From a bacterium (GTDB taxonomy: Bacteria > UBA4055), in NCBI GenBank assembly GCA_029559475.1, contig JAKQBN010000054.1:1-49629 (forward strand): a DNA stretch of 49,629 nt, written 5' to 3'. Under the pieces are notes generated by a model that had not been told where the DNA came from, made no database searches, and saw only the letters and a program-made list of their open reading frames with translations. Numbering within the stretch: the stretch's first letter is position 1; every line of letters starts with the position of its first letter. The translations under genes were made by a program, and so were the position numbers. Below, one piece after another: positions 41,690 through 49,629 of the stretch.

Positions 41690-44539
41690 TTAATTCAATA
41701 ATAATCTTTTCAGCTCGGAATAAGATCTCGGGATCGCAGGTTCGACAGGCAGTGAATTTAAAAACGCTCTTCCCCACCTGGTGTTAACAATGCGGCTGTC
41801 AAGTATGAGAACAATGCCGGTATCGTTCCTGTGTCTGATCAATCTGCCTATTCCCTGCCTGAATTTTAGTATCGTCTCAGGTACGGAATAACCCATGAAC
41901 GAATCTTCGCCCCTTTTTTCAATATCCTCAGTTCTTGCCTGAATTACAGGTTCGGTAGGCACCGCGAAAGGCAGTTTTGTTATTATCAGAGTGTGAAGGG
42001 CATCTCCGGGAACGTCTATCCCCTCCCAGAAGCTGTCCGTACCTAAGAGAAAAGAATTCCTGACCGCCTTGAACTGCTTTATAAGATTAGTTCTGCTAGT
42101 ATCCCTGTTCTGAACAGCTAAAAGCCTTTCCTTTTTTTCAAATACATCTTTAAGATCGCGATAAACAGAGTTCATCTGAGAGTAATTTGTGAAAAGAACC
42201 AGCGTGCCGTTATCGTGATCGAGACATAAATGTTTTAATATTTCTTTTACATCAGTTTCGTAAACAACAGACATTTTCGGATTGGCTATATAAGAAGGCG
42301 CGATCATTTTTAATTGCGATCTCAGATCGAAAGGTGTTCCCAGAAGCAGGTAATCCAGCCTGTCTTCGGTGTAAGAATCAAGACCGAGCTTTTTTGTCAT
42401 GTATTTGAACCTGGATTCGATCGTCATTGTAGCGCTAGTAAAAATGATCGTCTTCATATTGTCATACAGATCGCTTTTTAAAATTGAGGCAACCTCGAGC
42501 GGAGCTGCGAAGAGACCGAGATTACTTTTATCTTCAGGTCCTGTAAGTTCGTACCAGAAAACGTAATTCTCGCGGCTGGAATTGATAAAAAATTCGAAAG
42601 AATCGCTTAATTCCTCAGCCTGATCGGCTACTGATTTGATCTCAGCCGAAAGATCATCGAAATCATGATTCTTTTCCGCTTCCATATTCATTATCACTTC
42701 AAGGCGTTTAAGAATGCCTGTCAGCTCTTCATAAAGAAAGCGAAGCACGGTTATATCATTATCTGATGTAAATACATCCGAAATATCCTGATACCTGTTC
42801 CTTATATTTAAAAATGAATTGTCGTTACCCTGCTTTGACAATATGCACCACGAAGCTGATTCGAATATCTTTTTCGTCTGATCGGCGGTATTTTTGCATT
42901 TTTCAAGAAGCTGATCATTAAGAGTCTTAATTGTCTGCCGGTCTGTTTTAAACCATTCCAGCCCTCTCTCTATCCTGACATTTACCCCGTGCTTATTGTT
43001 GTAGTTTATCCGCTGACTCAGATTTTTCATCTGAAAGTAATTATATTCGTACCCGAGGTATTTAGTGGCTGAATTTTCGACATTATGAGCCTCATCAATT
43101 ACAAGATGACGGTAAGCTCCGAGAACAGCATTCTCTGAAGCCATATCGGAGAAAAGCAGCGAATGGTTTATTATGACAAGATCTGACTTAAAAGCGTTCT
43201 TTCTGATGTTCTGAAGATGACATTCATTATACATCGGACATTTCTTGCCTGAGCAGAAACCTTTATCGGAAACAAGCTTGTTCCACAGAAATCTGGAATA
43301 ACCTATTTTGAACCCGTTATTCTCTTCAATGTCGCCCGTAAGTGTTTTTTCAGCCCAATAAATAAGAGGCATGAATTTTTCATACTCATCTTTCGAAAGG
43401 TGATCATCAGGTCTTTCAAGTATCCTTTCGTACCTGTTCCTGCAAAGATAATTATTCCTGCCTTTAAGTAGAACTGCTTTGAAAGATGATCTGAACATTT
43501 CGTGAAGCACGGGGAGATCCTTAAAAAATATCTGCTCCTGCAGATTCTTTGTGTTGGTTGAGATTATTACCCTCTCTTCGTTTAAAAGAGAGAAAATTAT
43601 CGCAGGAACAAGATACGCGAAAGATTTTCCGACACCGGTGCCTGCTTCGGTCACGAGAATTTTTTCATTCTTAAAAGCTTCAGCACAACGTGCAGCCATG
43701 ATATGCTGTTCTTCACGGTACTCGAAATTATCTATGGTCTGCTTTAAAACACCATCTGAGCCGAATATCTTATCAATAATATTTTCATCAGAAATAACTT
43801 TGAGTTTTTCTTCGTCCGGTTCTTCATTGCGTTCAAGAATATTCGAGAACGAATAAGGTTTTTCCTTCGCGTTCATCCTGCGGGAAAATGATGTGCGAAG
43901 ATAATAATTCCCGAGATCGTGAAAAAAGCTGTTTATGTATTCTATTCCGGATCTTCCGGATACTTCTACAAGTTTTTTTACGGTTGAATCAGTCAGGCTG
44001 ACAGCTTTTTCAATTATCTTTAAAAAAACATAACCGGTAGTCTCGCAGTCGTTAACAGCCCGGTGAAGATTGTCGGACCTGAGCCCGAAAAATTCAGCCA
44101 GGCTTGACAGTTTATGATTATGCACTTCTACAGGAAAAAAAATCTGACTAAGAAGAAGCGTGTCGTATAAAGCTCCTGAGGACGGCATCATTAGCTCGCC
44201 CGATCTCTTGATGTTCTCATTAATAAAACCAAGATCGAACTGAATATTATGAGCTACAAGAGGTGTAGTGCCTGTGTACTCAATAAAGTCGGGAAGAACT
44301 TCATTAATGTCGGGCTTTCCCTTTACATCTTCATTGCTTATGCCTGTAATAAGTGATATGTTCTCCGAGATTTTTATTCCGGGATCTATAAGATGAGAAA
44401 ATCTTGATATGATCTCGCCGTTCCTATACTTTACAGCGGCGATCTCAATAATTTTATCGTAATGACAATCCGTGCCTGTTGTCTCAAGGTCGAATACTAT
44501 GAATTCGTTTAGTTTCAGTTCTTTTAAATATTCTTTCAT
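41690..44539 (-). CDS. DinG-type helicase with N-terminal DnaQ-like exonuclease domain
   Basis: A 949-aa protein. Residues about 15-180 form a DEDDh 3'-5' exonuclease (FDLETTGT, DIQFDLGF-like NIQFDLGF, HRAVNDCETTG). The rest is an XPD/DinG superfamily 2 helicase: Walker A TEAGTGVGKS near 297-306, DEAH near 480, HRNDTG and SFWEGIDVPG near the end. Four cysteines (NYLCRNRY near 363, and GFCSGKKCPMYNEC near 425-438) match the Fe-S cluster of XPD/DinG enzymes. The fusion resembles Firmicutes DinG in layout but keeps the Fe-S cysteines, which those often lack. It probably acts in DNA repair. Confidence 0.93.
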   Translation of the reverse strand: MKEYLKELKLNEFIVFDLETTGTDCHYDKIIEIAAVKYRNGEIISRFSHLIDPGIKISENISLITGISNEDVKGKPDINEVLPDFIEYTGTTPLVAHNIQFDLGFINENIKRSGELMMPSSGALYDTLLLSQIFFPVEVHNHKLSSLAEFFGLRSDNLHRAVNDCETTGYVFLKIIEKAVSLTDSTVKKLVEVSGRSGIEYINSFFHDLGNYYLRTSFSRRMNAKEKPYSFSNILERNEEPDEEKLKVISDENIIDKIFGSDGVLKQTIDNFEYREEQHIMAARCAEAFKNEKILVTEAGTGVGKSFAYLVPAIIFSLLNEERVIISTNTKNLQEQIFFKDLPVLHEMFRSSFKAVLLKGRNNYLCRNRYERILERPDDHLSKDEYEKFMPLIYWAEKTLTGDIEENNGFKIGYSRFLWNKLVSDKGFCSGKKCPMYNECHLQNIRKNAFKSDLVIINHSLLFSDMASENAVLGAYRHLVIDEAHNVENSATKYLGYEYNYFQMKNLSQRINYNNKHGVNVRIERGLEWFKTDRQTIKTLNDQLLEKCKNTADQTKKIFESASWCILSKQGNDNSFLNIRNRYQDISDVFTSDNDITVLRFLYEELTGILKRLEVIMNMEAEKNHDFDDLSAEIKSVADQAEELSDSFEFFINSSRENYVFWYELTGPEDKSNLGLFAAPLEVASILKSDLYDNMKTIIFTSATMTIESRFKYMTKKLGLDSYTEDRLDYLLLGTPFDLRSQLKMIAPSYIANPKMSVVYETDVKEILKHLCLDHDNGTLVLFTNYSQMNSVYRDLKDVFEKKERLLAVQNRDTSRTNLIKQFKAVRNSFLLGTDSFWEGIDVPGDALHTLIITKLPFAVPTEPVIQARTEDIEKRGEDSFMGYSVPETILKFRQGIGRLIRHRNDTGIVLILDSRIVNTRWGRAFLNSLPVEPAIPRSYSELKRLLLN

Positions 44540-44555
44540 CGCTTCTATCTAAAAT

Positions 44556-44582
44556 AAAAAGAGGAACATAAGTCCTCTTTTT
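44556..44582 (-). terminator. Intrinsic terminator after gcvPB
   Basis: AAAAAGAGGA (44556-44565) and TCCTCTTTTT (44573-44582) make a 10-bp stem with a 7-nt loop between the gcvPB stop (44610) and the dinG start (44539). On the minus strand it ends in a T-run. It separates the two genes transcriptionally. Confidence 0.85.
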
Positions 44583-44609
44583 ATCTATTTAAATTAACAT
44601 TTGGCGTGA

Positions 44610-46049
44610 TCACGGTTTTATGTAACGCACATCGAGGTTCTTCGCTGCTAAAACTTCATCTAGTCTTCTTACCGGAGTAGTTGTTGGCGCATTATGAAGA
44701 AGATCGGGGTTTGTACGTGCTTCTTCTGCGATCTGTTTCATAATTTTTATGAAATGATCAAGAGTATCTTTGCTTTCTGTTTCTGTCGGCTCGATCATCA
44801 TTGATTCATGAACAAGAAGCGGGAAATATATCGTAGGCGCATGAATTCCGAAATCAAGAAGTCTTTTAGCTATATCGAGAGTTTTTATTCCGTACATCGC
44901 AAAATTATCTCCGGAGAATACGACTTCGTGCATACAGTTCTGCTTATAAGGTAGATCGAATGTGTCTTCAAGCATTTTTTTAACATAATTAGCATTAATA
45001 ATAGCGTTCTCGGACACTTTATGCAGCCCGTCGCACCCTAGGATCTTCATGTAAATATACGCTCTTACTATTACAAGGAAATTACCGTAGAATGAATGGA
45101 CTTTCCCTATGCTTTCAGGCCTGTCGTAGCAAAGATAATATTTTCCGTTATCTTTACATACATGAGGAACTGGAAGGAATTTTTCAAGCTTTTTTACCAC
45201 ACCGATTGGTCCCGATCCGGGTCCGCCTCCGCCGTGAGGAGTTGAGAATGTTTTATGGAGATTATAATGCATTACATCGAATCCTAGTTCCGCAGGCCTT
45301 ACAATTCCCAGAAGAGCGTTGAAGTTCGCTCCGTCCATATATAAAAGTCCGCCTTTGGAATGAACTATCTCTGCGATCTGTTTAATGTTCTGCTCGAACA
45401 ATCCCAGAGTGTTCGGATTCGTGATCATAAAAGCGGCTGTTTCCTCATCAAAAGTGTTTCTTAATTCTTCTATGTCAACAAGACCGTTTTCAGTAGATTT
45501 TAACTCAACCACATCGTATCCGGCCATTACAATAGAAGCGGGATTAGTTCCATGAGCCGTGTCAGGAATAATTATCTTTTTTCTCGGATTTCCCTTAGAT
45601 TCGTGATAGGCTCTTATAACTTTAAGTCCTGTCCATTCTCCGTGAGCACCGGCAACTGGCTGAAGAGTAACTTGGTCGAATCCTGATATCTCGCAAAGCA
45701 TTTCAGCAAGGTCATGATATATCTCGAGAACTCCCTGAACGGTTTCATCAGGCTGGTAAGGATGAATTTCCGAAAAACCGTCGAGACCCGCAAGTTTTTC
45801 ATTTATTTTCGGATTATATTTCATAGTGCAGCTACCGAGTGGGTAGAAACCTTTATCAACGTGGTGATTGTTGGTTGACATGTTAACATAATGCCTTACG
45901 ATTTCAGGTTCGCTTACTTCAGCCAGACCTATAGGCTGGGTTCTCAAAAATTTTTTATCCGCATCTATTGTTTTAGACTGATCCCATGCCGGCATAGTGT
46001 ATGCCTTCTTTCCTTCCTGGGATATTTCAAATATAAGTTTTTCCGCCAT
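44610..46049 (-). CDS. gcvPB: Glycine dehydrogenase (decarboxylating) subunit 2
   Basis: A 479-aa PLP enzyme subunit, the C-terminal half of the glycine cleavage P-protein, which decarboxylates glycine with its partner GcvPA. Landmarks: YPLGSCTMKYNPKINE near the start, AHGTNPASI, YMDGANFNALLG, and the PLP-binding Lys near 264 in NLHKTFSTPHGGGGPGSGP. gcvPA, gcvH and gcvT are not in the window; since these are usually adjacent, here they must lie elsewhere. The gene stands alone, between the pilus/lipoprotein block and dinG. Confidence 0.97.
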   Translation of the reverse strand: MAEKLIFEISQEGKKAYTMPAWDQSKTIDADKKFLRTQPIGLAEVSEPEIVRHYVNMSTNNHHVDKGFYPLGSCTMKYNPKINEKLAGLDGFSEIHPYQPDETVQGVLEIYHDLAEMLCEISGFDQVTLQPVAGAHGEWTGLKVIRAYHESKGNPRKKIIIPDTAHGTNPASIVMAGYDVVELKSTENGLVDIEELRNTFDEETAAFMITNPNTLGLFEQNIKQIAEIVHSKGGLLYMDGANFNALLGIVRPAELGFDVMHYNLHKTFSTPHGGGGPGSGPIGVVKKLEKFLPVPHVCKDNGKYYLCYDRPESIGKVHSFYGNFLVIVRAYIYMKILGCDGLHKVSENAIINANYVKKMLEDTFDLPYKQNCMHEVVFSGDNFAMYGIKTLDIAKRLLDFGIHAPTIYFPLLVHESMMIEPTETESKDTLDHFIKIMKQIAEEARTNPDLLHNAPTTTPVRRLDEVLAAKNLDVRYIKP

Positions 46050-46135
46050 ATATAACTCCGTTTAATTTTCGGCTTATAATAATAAGGAAGTTATTACAAA
46101 AAAACAAACTAAATCTATAAAATTTTATAGCAGAA

Positions 46136-47026
46136 TTATAGATCGGAATCAATGCTTTTTATCCTGATCTTCATTCCGGATTCTATTTTCAGGCTATCAA
46201 TTAGATCGGCGCATACTTCATCTTCCCGGATATTTTCATAATCCATCTCTATAAATTTGTTATCAAATTTATAGCCGCTGCTGTTTCGTGAAATTACAAA
46301 TTTTCCTGTAAACTCCGGACCTTTCCCGGGGCTGACGTAGAACCTGTTGCCGAATTTTATAGATTCGTTCTTCCGGTTGATTCCGGAGATCATTATGTCT
46401 ATGGACTCAACCTCGTTGAATACTTTTTTCTCGAAATCGGAGTTCAGATTAGAAACGAAAACGACTAGGTCGCAAAAATTCTTCAAAGAGTCAGTATATT
46501 CTATAATCTCTCTGATCGACCTGTTAAAGATTGTTACCTTGTCATTTCTCGTCATGTTTTGAGGGTCGATCATACCTGTTATACATATCTTTAGGTCCCG
46601 TTTTTTAAACTCAATAAAAGGAATACATCCTTCGATGTTCCACGCCGTCACGCATGATTTGAACTTGATATTATCCAGCAACTCAAGATCATTTTCGCCC
46701 GGTACATACACATCATATCCCAGAGAATCGAACAGCGCAAGAATTATGCGGTCGTCCTTTACGTCGTTACCCTGAGTAAAAATGTTGCCTGTACTGATAT
46801 TGATTACCGAGTCTGAGTTTCCAACGCTGTCTTTTTTAAAAGTAATATGATTAAGAATACTCCCGTCCGGCAGCTTGGGACAATTACAGCTTTCATAATT
46901 TCCGTTAATATTCCCGGAATAGAAAATAATAGAAGTGTTTATTCCGGCGCAACCGTATGCCATAAAAAAAAGAAGCAGGATCAACCTGCTTCTTTTTTTT
47001 AATATCTGTTTATAACTACTCTCCAA
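46136..47026 (-). CDS. Lipoprotein related to 5'-nucleotidase/metallophosphatases, active site degraded
   Basis: About 296 aa. The N-terminus has basic residues, a hydrophobic run and a lipobox-like AYGC, so a lipoprotein is likely. The mature start FYSGNINGNYESCNCPKLPDG corresponds to the DxHGNxEPCGC-type opening of a UshA-like metallophosphatase branch, but the metal-binding Asp and His are both Asn. A later GEND replaces the usual GNHE/D. The protein is probably not a functional phosphatase. No ATG is available upstream of the signal; TTG 47026 with GAGG 9 nt upstream is my choice, GTG 47056 lacks a Shine-Dalgarno. The coding part overlaps the pilQ stop and its terminator. Confidence 0.65.
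   Translation of the reverse strand: MESSYKQILKKRSRLILLLFFMAYGCAGINTSIIFYSGNINGNYESCNCPKLPDGSILNHITFKKDSVGNSDSVINISTGNIFTQGNDVKDDRIILALFDSLGYDVYVPGENDLELLDNIKFKSCVTAWNIEGCIPFIEFKKRDLKICITGMIDPQNMTRNDKVTIFNRSIREIIEYTDSLKNFCDLVVFVSNLNSDFEKKVFNEVESIDIMISGINRKNESIKFGNRFYVSPGKGPEFTGKFVISRNSSGYKFDNKFIEMDYENIREDEVCADLIDSLKIESGMKIRIKSIDSDL
46964..47000 (-). terminator. Intrinsic terminator of the pilus operon
   Basis: Perfect 16-bp stem (46964-46979 with 46985-47000) and 5-nt loop, located 16 nt after the pilQ stop and ending in eight T on the minus strand. The same bases encode the hydrophobic core of the signal sequence of the following lipoprotein gene, whose downstream translation would therefore depend on read-through or an internal promoter. 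Confidence 0.92.
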
Positions 47027-48392
47027 AATCCTCTTCCTCGTCGAGAACGACTTCACCGTCGATCATTATATAAGGCGTAACCTCGATGATCAGGTTTGTA
47101 GTCTTCTTAGTTTTTACCTGATGCTGGAAAAGATATCCCAGATAAGGAATATCTCCTAAAAGCGGGAACTTATTAACAGAGTAAGTTTCATCTTCAAGAA
47201 GCATTCCGCCGATCCTGATCGTCTGTCCGTCTCTTACACGAACAGTTGATTCAGCTTTTCTAACTTTTGTCCATGGGATCTCTGAATTCGGTCCGACCCA
47301 GCCGTATATCGAAGAAACTTCAGCCTGAAGGTTTACCGTAATATCATTTTCTTCGTTTATTATCGGTTTTACTTTCAATTTAACGCCGACTTCTTCTTTC
47401 TGTACAGTCTGAGTAGAAGCTCCCTGCGATACTGTTGTTACTGTATAGGGAACGATATCTCCGATATGAACGTAAGCCGATTTGTTGTTAAGAGTAGCAA
47501 TCTCAGGTTCCGCAAGAACTACAGCGTCCTGGTCACTGTTCTCAAAATCTAAACTCAACTGATACTCCTGGCCGATCACTCTATGCCAAACAGTATTGAT
47601 GCCGCTTGTAGTTTCATGTTCATAATAAGGTGAAATAGCGAACGGATAATAATCGCCGGAATAATCACCACCGAGATTTCTTATAGGTTTCGATTCCGCG
47701 TCATAAGTAAAAGTATATCCGTCTGTTTCATCCCATTCCCAGGTACCCCAATCCTGATATGCTCCTTCTCTGATAGTAGTGGAATAGTTGCTTAATTTTC
47801 CCCAGTCAAGCCCATACCTTTCCTGAACATCGCTTCCGACTTCTTTTATCCTTGCTTTAAAAAGCACCTGCTGAAGAGGACGGTCGATCCTTATCAGAAC
47901 TTTCTCTATCTCTTTTGAGACTTTCGGGCTTGCCTGGTATATCAGTCTGTTTCCCAGTTCGTCGATCTGAACCATTTTGGAAATGTCTGCAAGCATCGCC
48001 TTAGCTGTCTTAGCATCTGCATACTGGAGGTCGAAAACCGCGGTGTTCAGCCCGATCTCTCTGTCGATCTTTTTCTGTGTCGCGACGATGATCGAATTGT
48101 CAATGATCTGATAGCTAAGGTCCGTTGCTCTTACAACAAGGTCCAATGCATCTTTGATAGGGATCTCATTTAGAGTAAGAGTCACTTTCTTACCTATCGT
48201 TTCCTCGCTCTGCACAAGGTTAACGCCGGCTCTTTCCGCCAAAGCGTCAAGAACCTGAGCGACTGACTGATCGAGAGCAGTCAGAGATATCGGAGTCCTG
48301 AAATTGTCCGATGTCGTGTCATAAAGAAGTTTAGAACCGAAAACCAGCCCGGAAATACTGATCATCAGAATTAAAACAATACATCTCTTCAT
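47016..48392 (-). CDS. pilQ: Type IV pilus secretin PilQ
   Basis: A 458-aa outer-membrane secretin with a signal peptide (MKRCIVLILMISISGLVFG), an STN/N-domain region (about 30-110; VTLTLNEIPIKDALDLVVRA), a second N-domain (ANYM-like ISKMVQIDELGNRLIYQ), and the secretin core with EVGVKLKVKP, VRVRDGQTIRIGGML and FPLLGDIPYLGYLFQ near 400-425. It forms the gate for pilus or secretion-fibre exit. It is short for PilQ, lacking AMIN domains, and carries an unusual Tyr/Asp/Gly-rich insert near 215-270. AGGAGG lies 8 nt before the ATG. Confidence 0.93.
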   Translation of the reverse strand: MKRCIVLILMISISGLVFGSKLLYDTTSDNFRTPISLTALDQSVAQVLDALAERAGVNLVQSEETIGKKVTLTLNEIPIKDALDLVVRATDLSYQIIDNSIIVATQKKIDREIGLNTAVFDLQYADAKTAKAMLADISKMVQIDELGNRLIYQASPKVSKEIEKVLIRIDRPLQQVLFKARIKEVGSDVQERYGLDWGKLSNYSTTIREGAYQDWGTWEWDETDGYTFTYDAESKPIRNLGGDYSGDYYPFAISPYYEHETTSGINTVWHRVIGQEYQLSLDFENSDQDAVVLAEPEIATLNNKSAYVHIGDIVPYTVTTVSQGASTQTVQKEEVGVKLKVKPIINEENDITVNLQAEVSSIYGWVGPNSEIPWTKVRKAESTVRVRDGQTIRIGGMLLEDETYSVNKFPLLGDIPYLGYLFQHQVKTKKTTNLIIEVTPYIMIDGEVVLDEEEDFGE

Positions 48393-48435
48393 TTATACTA
48401 CCTCCTAAATTTATTATATCAACAAACGATTATTT

Positions 48436-49137
48436 CTATCTTCCGCCTCTCGCCGGCCTTCTTCCTCCGGGCGTATCTGTTTTTTCAGATCCTGACTCTT
48501 TTTCTTCACCCGATGATGTGTCCATTAGTCCCCTGTTGAAAAGCGTCGCGTCTGAATTCGGTTTGAATCTGATGACATTTTTCTTATCTTCGCTATCAAC
48601 GTATACAGCACGTTCATTTATAGCTATAACTTTGTTGCTGTATTCCTTACCTGGCTTTGTTTTTCCTGTAGGTTCGTTAGTCGATTCTATAACCTCTTTT
48701 AAGAAAGATTCGCCTACTGTTATCACATCCCCGACCTTAACTTCCTGAGTTCTTCCGTTTATGGAAAATTTAGCTTTCCCGTTAAAATAAAAAGAATAAG
48801 CAATTTTATCCCTGCCGTATAGTTTAAACGAACTGACCCATTTTGTTTTCTGAACAACCGTTTTCACAGAATCAGTCGATTCTGTTTCCTGAACTTGTTT
48901 TTTAATTTTTACAGATTTTAGATTGTAAATATCTTTTGAATTTATAGCAGCGGCCTGGACGAACTGTCTTATAAGCGAGTCTGCTATAACAACGCTGTCA
49001 ACGCTTGATTTGTATTTTGTGATAAGTTCTTCTTTGCCCATTGAAGGGTCAATAGACACGACTTGAAATGCCAAAAAGACTATCGCCAGGAAAGAGACTA
49101 CCATTACAATTATCTGATCTTTAGGAAATTTTTTCAT
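48436..49137 (-). CDS. PilP-like pilus assembly protein
   Basis: A 233-aa protein with one N-terminal membrane helix (IIVMVVSFLAIVFLAFQVV, residues about 9-27), a long polar region, and a C-terminal small beta domain with FSINGRTQEVKVGDVI near 125-140, recalling the HR (homology) domain of PilP/GspC inner-membrane partners of secretins. The tail is Gly/Arg-rich (GGRRPARGGR). Its place between a PilO-like gene and pilQ fits PilP, but the sequence match is weak and no lipobox is present, so the name is inferred mainly from position. Confidence 0.6.
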   Translation of the reverse strand: MKKFPKDQIIVMVVSFLAIVFLAFQVVSIDPSMGKEELITKYKSSVDSVVIADSLIRQFVQAAAINSKDIYNLKSVKIKKQVQETESTDSVKTVVQKTKWVSSFKLYGRDKIAYSFYFNGKAKFSINGRTQEVKVGDVITVGESFLKEVIESTNEPTGKTKPGKEYSNKVIAINERAVYVDSEDKKNVIRFKPNSDATLFNRGLMDTSSGEEKESGSEKTDTPGGRRPARGGR

Positions 49138-49161
49138 TTTTTATAAATGCATCCGTTTTGT

Positions 49162-49629
49162 TTATAAATATTTTACGAACTCCAGCCTTGCTTTAAGATT
49201 AACAGGAACATTTACATTGTACTCGTCCTCATCTTTTGCAGCCCCAGCCCCGGCTTTAGAATCTGATTCCGGTTTACCTCTGAACATCTCTATCGAAACG
49301 ATATTGATGACCTGCTCGCTCTGTTCGATCTCCTGAATAAGGTTCCTGATCTTTCCGTAGCTTGTTGACAAGCTTAAATTAATATAGAAACAGCTTGTAC
49401 CTGATTTAAAATCGGTAACTTCGTCCAGCTCCTGGTTAATGTCGTTTCCCTGATATTCTATTCCTGCTTTCTGAAGCATAGTTTCAACATCTTTTATAAG
49501 ATCTGCTATTACTTCTCCGTATGAAACCTTATTCTTGTCTTCTCTTTTATTATTCTCATATAATTTTTTAATGTTTTTTACGTTATGTTGAACTAAGCTG
49601 TCTTTAAAGAATTTCGCGCTAAGATCATC
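49162..49629 (-). CDS. PilO-like pilus assembly protein, N-terminus cut off by the window edge
   Basis: The frame runs open to the right edge: from 49629 to the ATG at 49479 there are 50 further codons with no stop, so the visible ATG is internal. The visible 155 residues contain a charged helical part and a ferredoxin-like domain, with INLSLSTSYGKIRNLIQEIE and VINIVSIEMFRG typical of PilO C-terminal domains. PilO pairs with PilN and contacts PilP in the inner-membrane platform. The transmembrane helix would lie outside the window. It is 24 nt before the PilP-like gene. Confidence 0.7.
   Translation of the reverse strand, partial: DDLSAKFFKDSLVQHNVKNIKKLYENNKREDKNKVSYGEVIADLIKDVETMLQKAGIEYQGNDINQELDEVTDFKSGTSCFYINLSLSTSYGKIRNLIQEIEQSEQVINIVSIEMFRGKPESDSKAGAGAAKDEDEYNVNVPVNLKARLEFVKYL

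Noticed and set aside
1-49629. Mobile elements, CRISPR arrays, prophage or tRNA genes
   Set aside because: No transposase, integrase, regularly spaced repeats or tRNA-like cloverleaf with GTTCRA loop was found in the intergenic regions.

Overview
The window reads as chromosomal DNA of an AT-rich, Gram-negative (diderm), probably anaerobic bacterium. Evidence for two membranes: a YidC with a large periplasmic domain, a type IV pilus secretin, an Omp85-type barrel, a MacAB-like exporter and several lipoprotein or Sec signals. Hints of anaerobiosis: a DUF1858 protein beside a NifU/IscU-like scaffold, a NimA-like flavoprotein and a PPDK-type dikinase. TPR-histidine kinases and very large multidomain proteins recall candidate lineages near the FCB group (Delongbacteria- or Cloacimonadota-like), but no rRNA or tRNA gene is present, so this placement is inference only.

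Region by region. (1) 1-11.6 kb: one minus-strand run, rpmH-rnpA-yidD-yidC-polyprenyl synthase-giant AAA/TPR protein-YgiQ-NimA-like-GNAT-AHSA1/VOC fusion-small lipoprotein-partial gene, nearly all gaps below 20 nt, behind one good sigma-70-like promoter at 11543-11571. (2) 11.7-15.1 kb: ABC-F ATPase, EamA transporter and PLD-fold protein, coupled by ATGA overlaps. (3) 15.1-21.6 kb: a glycolysis-linked block with a divergent 416-aa GAPDH, a 1361-aa PPDK-like dikinase with no PEP-binding barrel, and a classical GAPDH. (4) 21.57-21.93 kb: a divergent intergenic region with a promoter followed by a foldable stretch that may encode a small RNA. (5) 21.9-26.4 kb, plus strand: MacA/MacB-like exporter, purC, STAS protein. 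(6) 26.4-34.1 kb: hybrid histidine kinase, Omp85-like barrel, DUF1858, NifU-like scaffold, aminopeptidase P and a TPR-histidine kinase. (7) 34.3-38.5 kb, plus strand: MoxR-DUF58-transglutaminase trio. (8) 38.5-46 kb: secreted DA1-like LIM metallopeptidase, AEC transporter, mraY, DinG-type helicase/exonuclease, gcvPB. (9) 46.1-49.6 kb: 3' end of a type IV pilus operon (PilO-like, PilP-like, PilQ) with a perfect 16-bp terminator, then a metallophosphatase-like lipoprotein whose signal sequence is encoded by that terminator.

Most genes are housekeeping or known families. The least explained items are the secreted DA1-like LIM peptidase, the soluble-adenylyl-cyclase-like giant with degenerate cyclase domains, the dikinase with an unrecognised N-terminal two-thirds set between two unlike GAPDHs, and the candidate small RNA at about 21680-21793. 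No mobile element, CRISPR array, phage gene or tRNA was seen.
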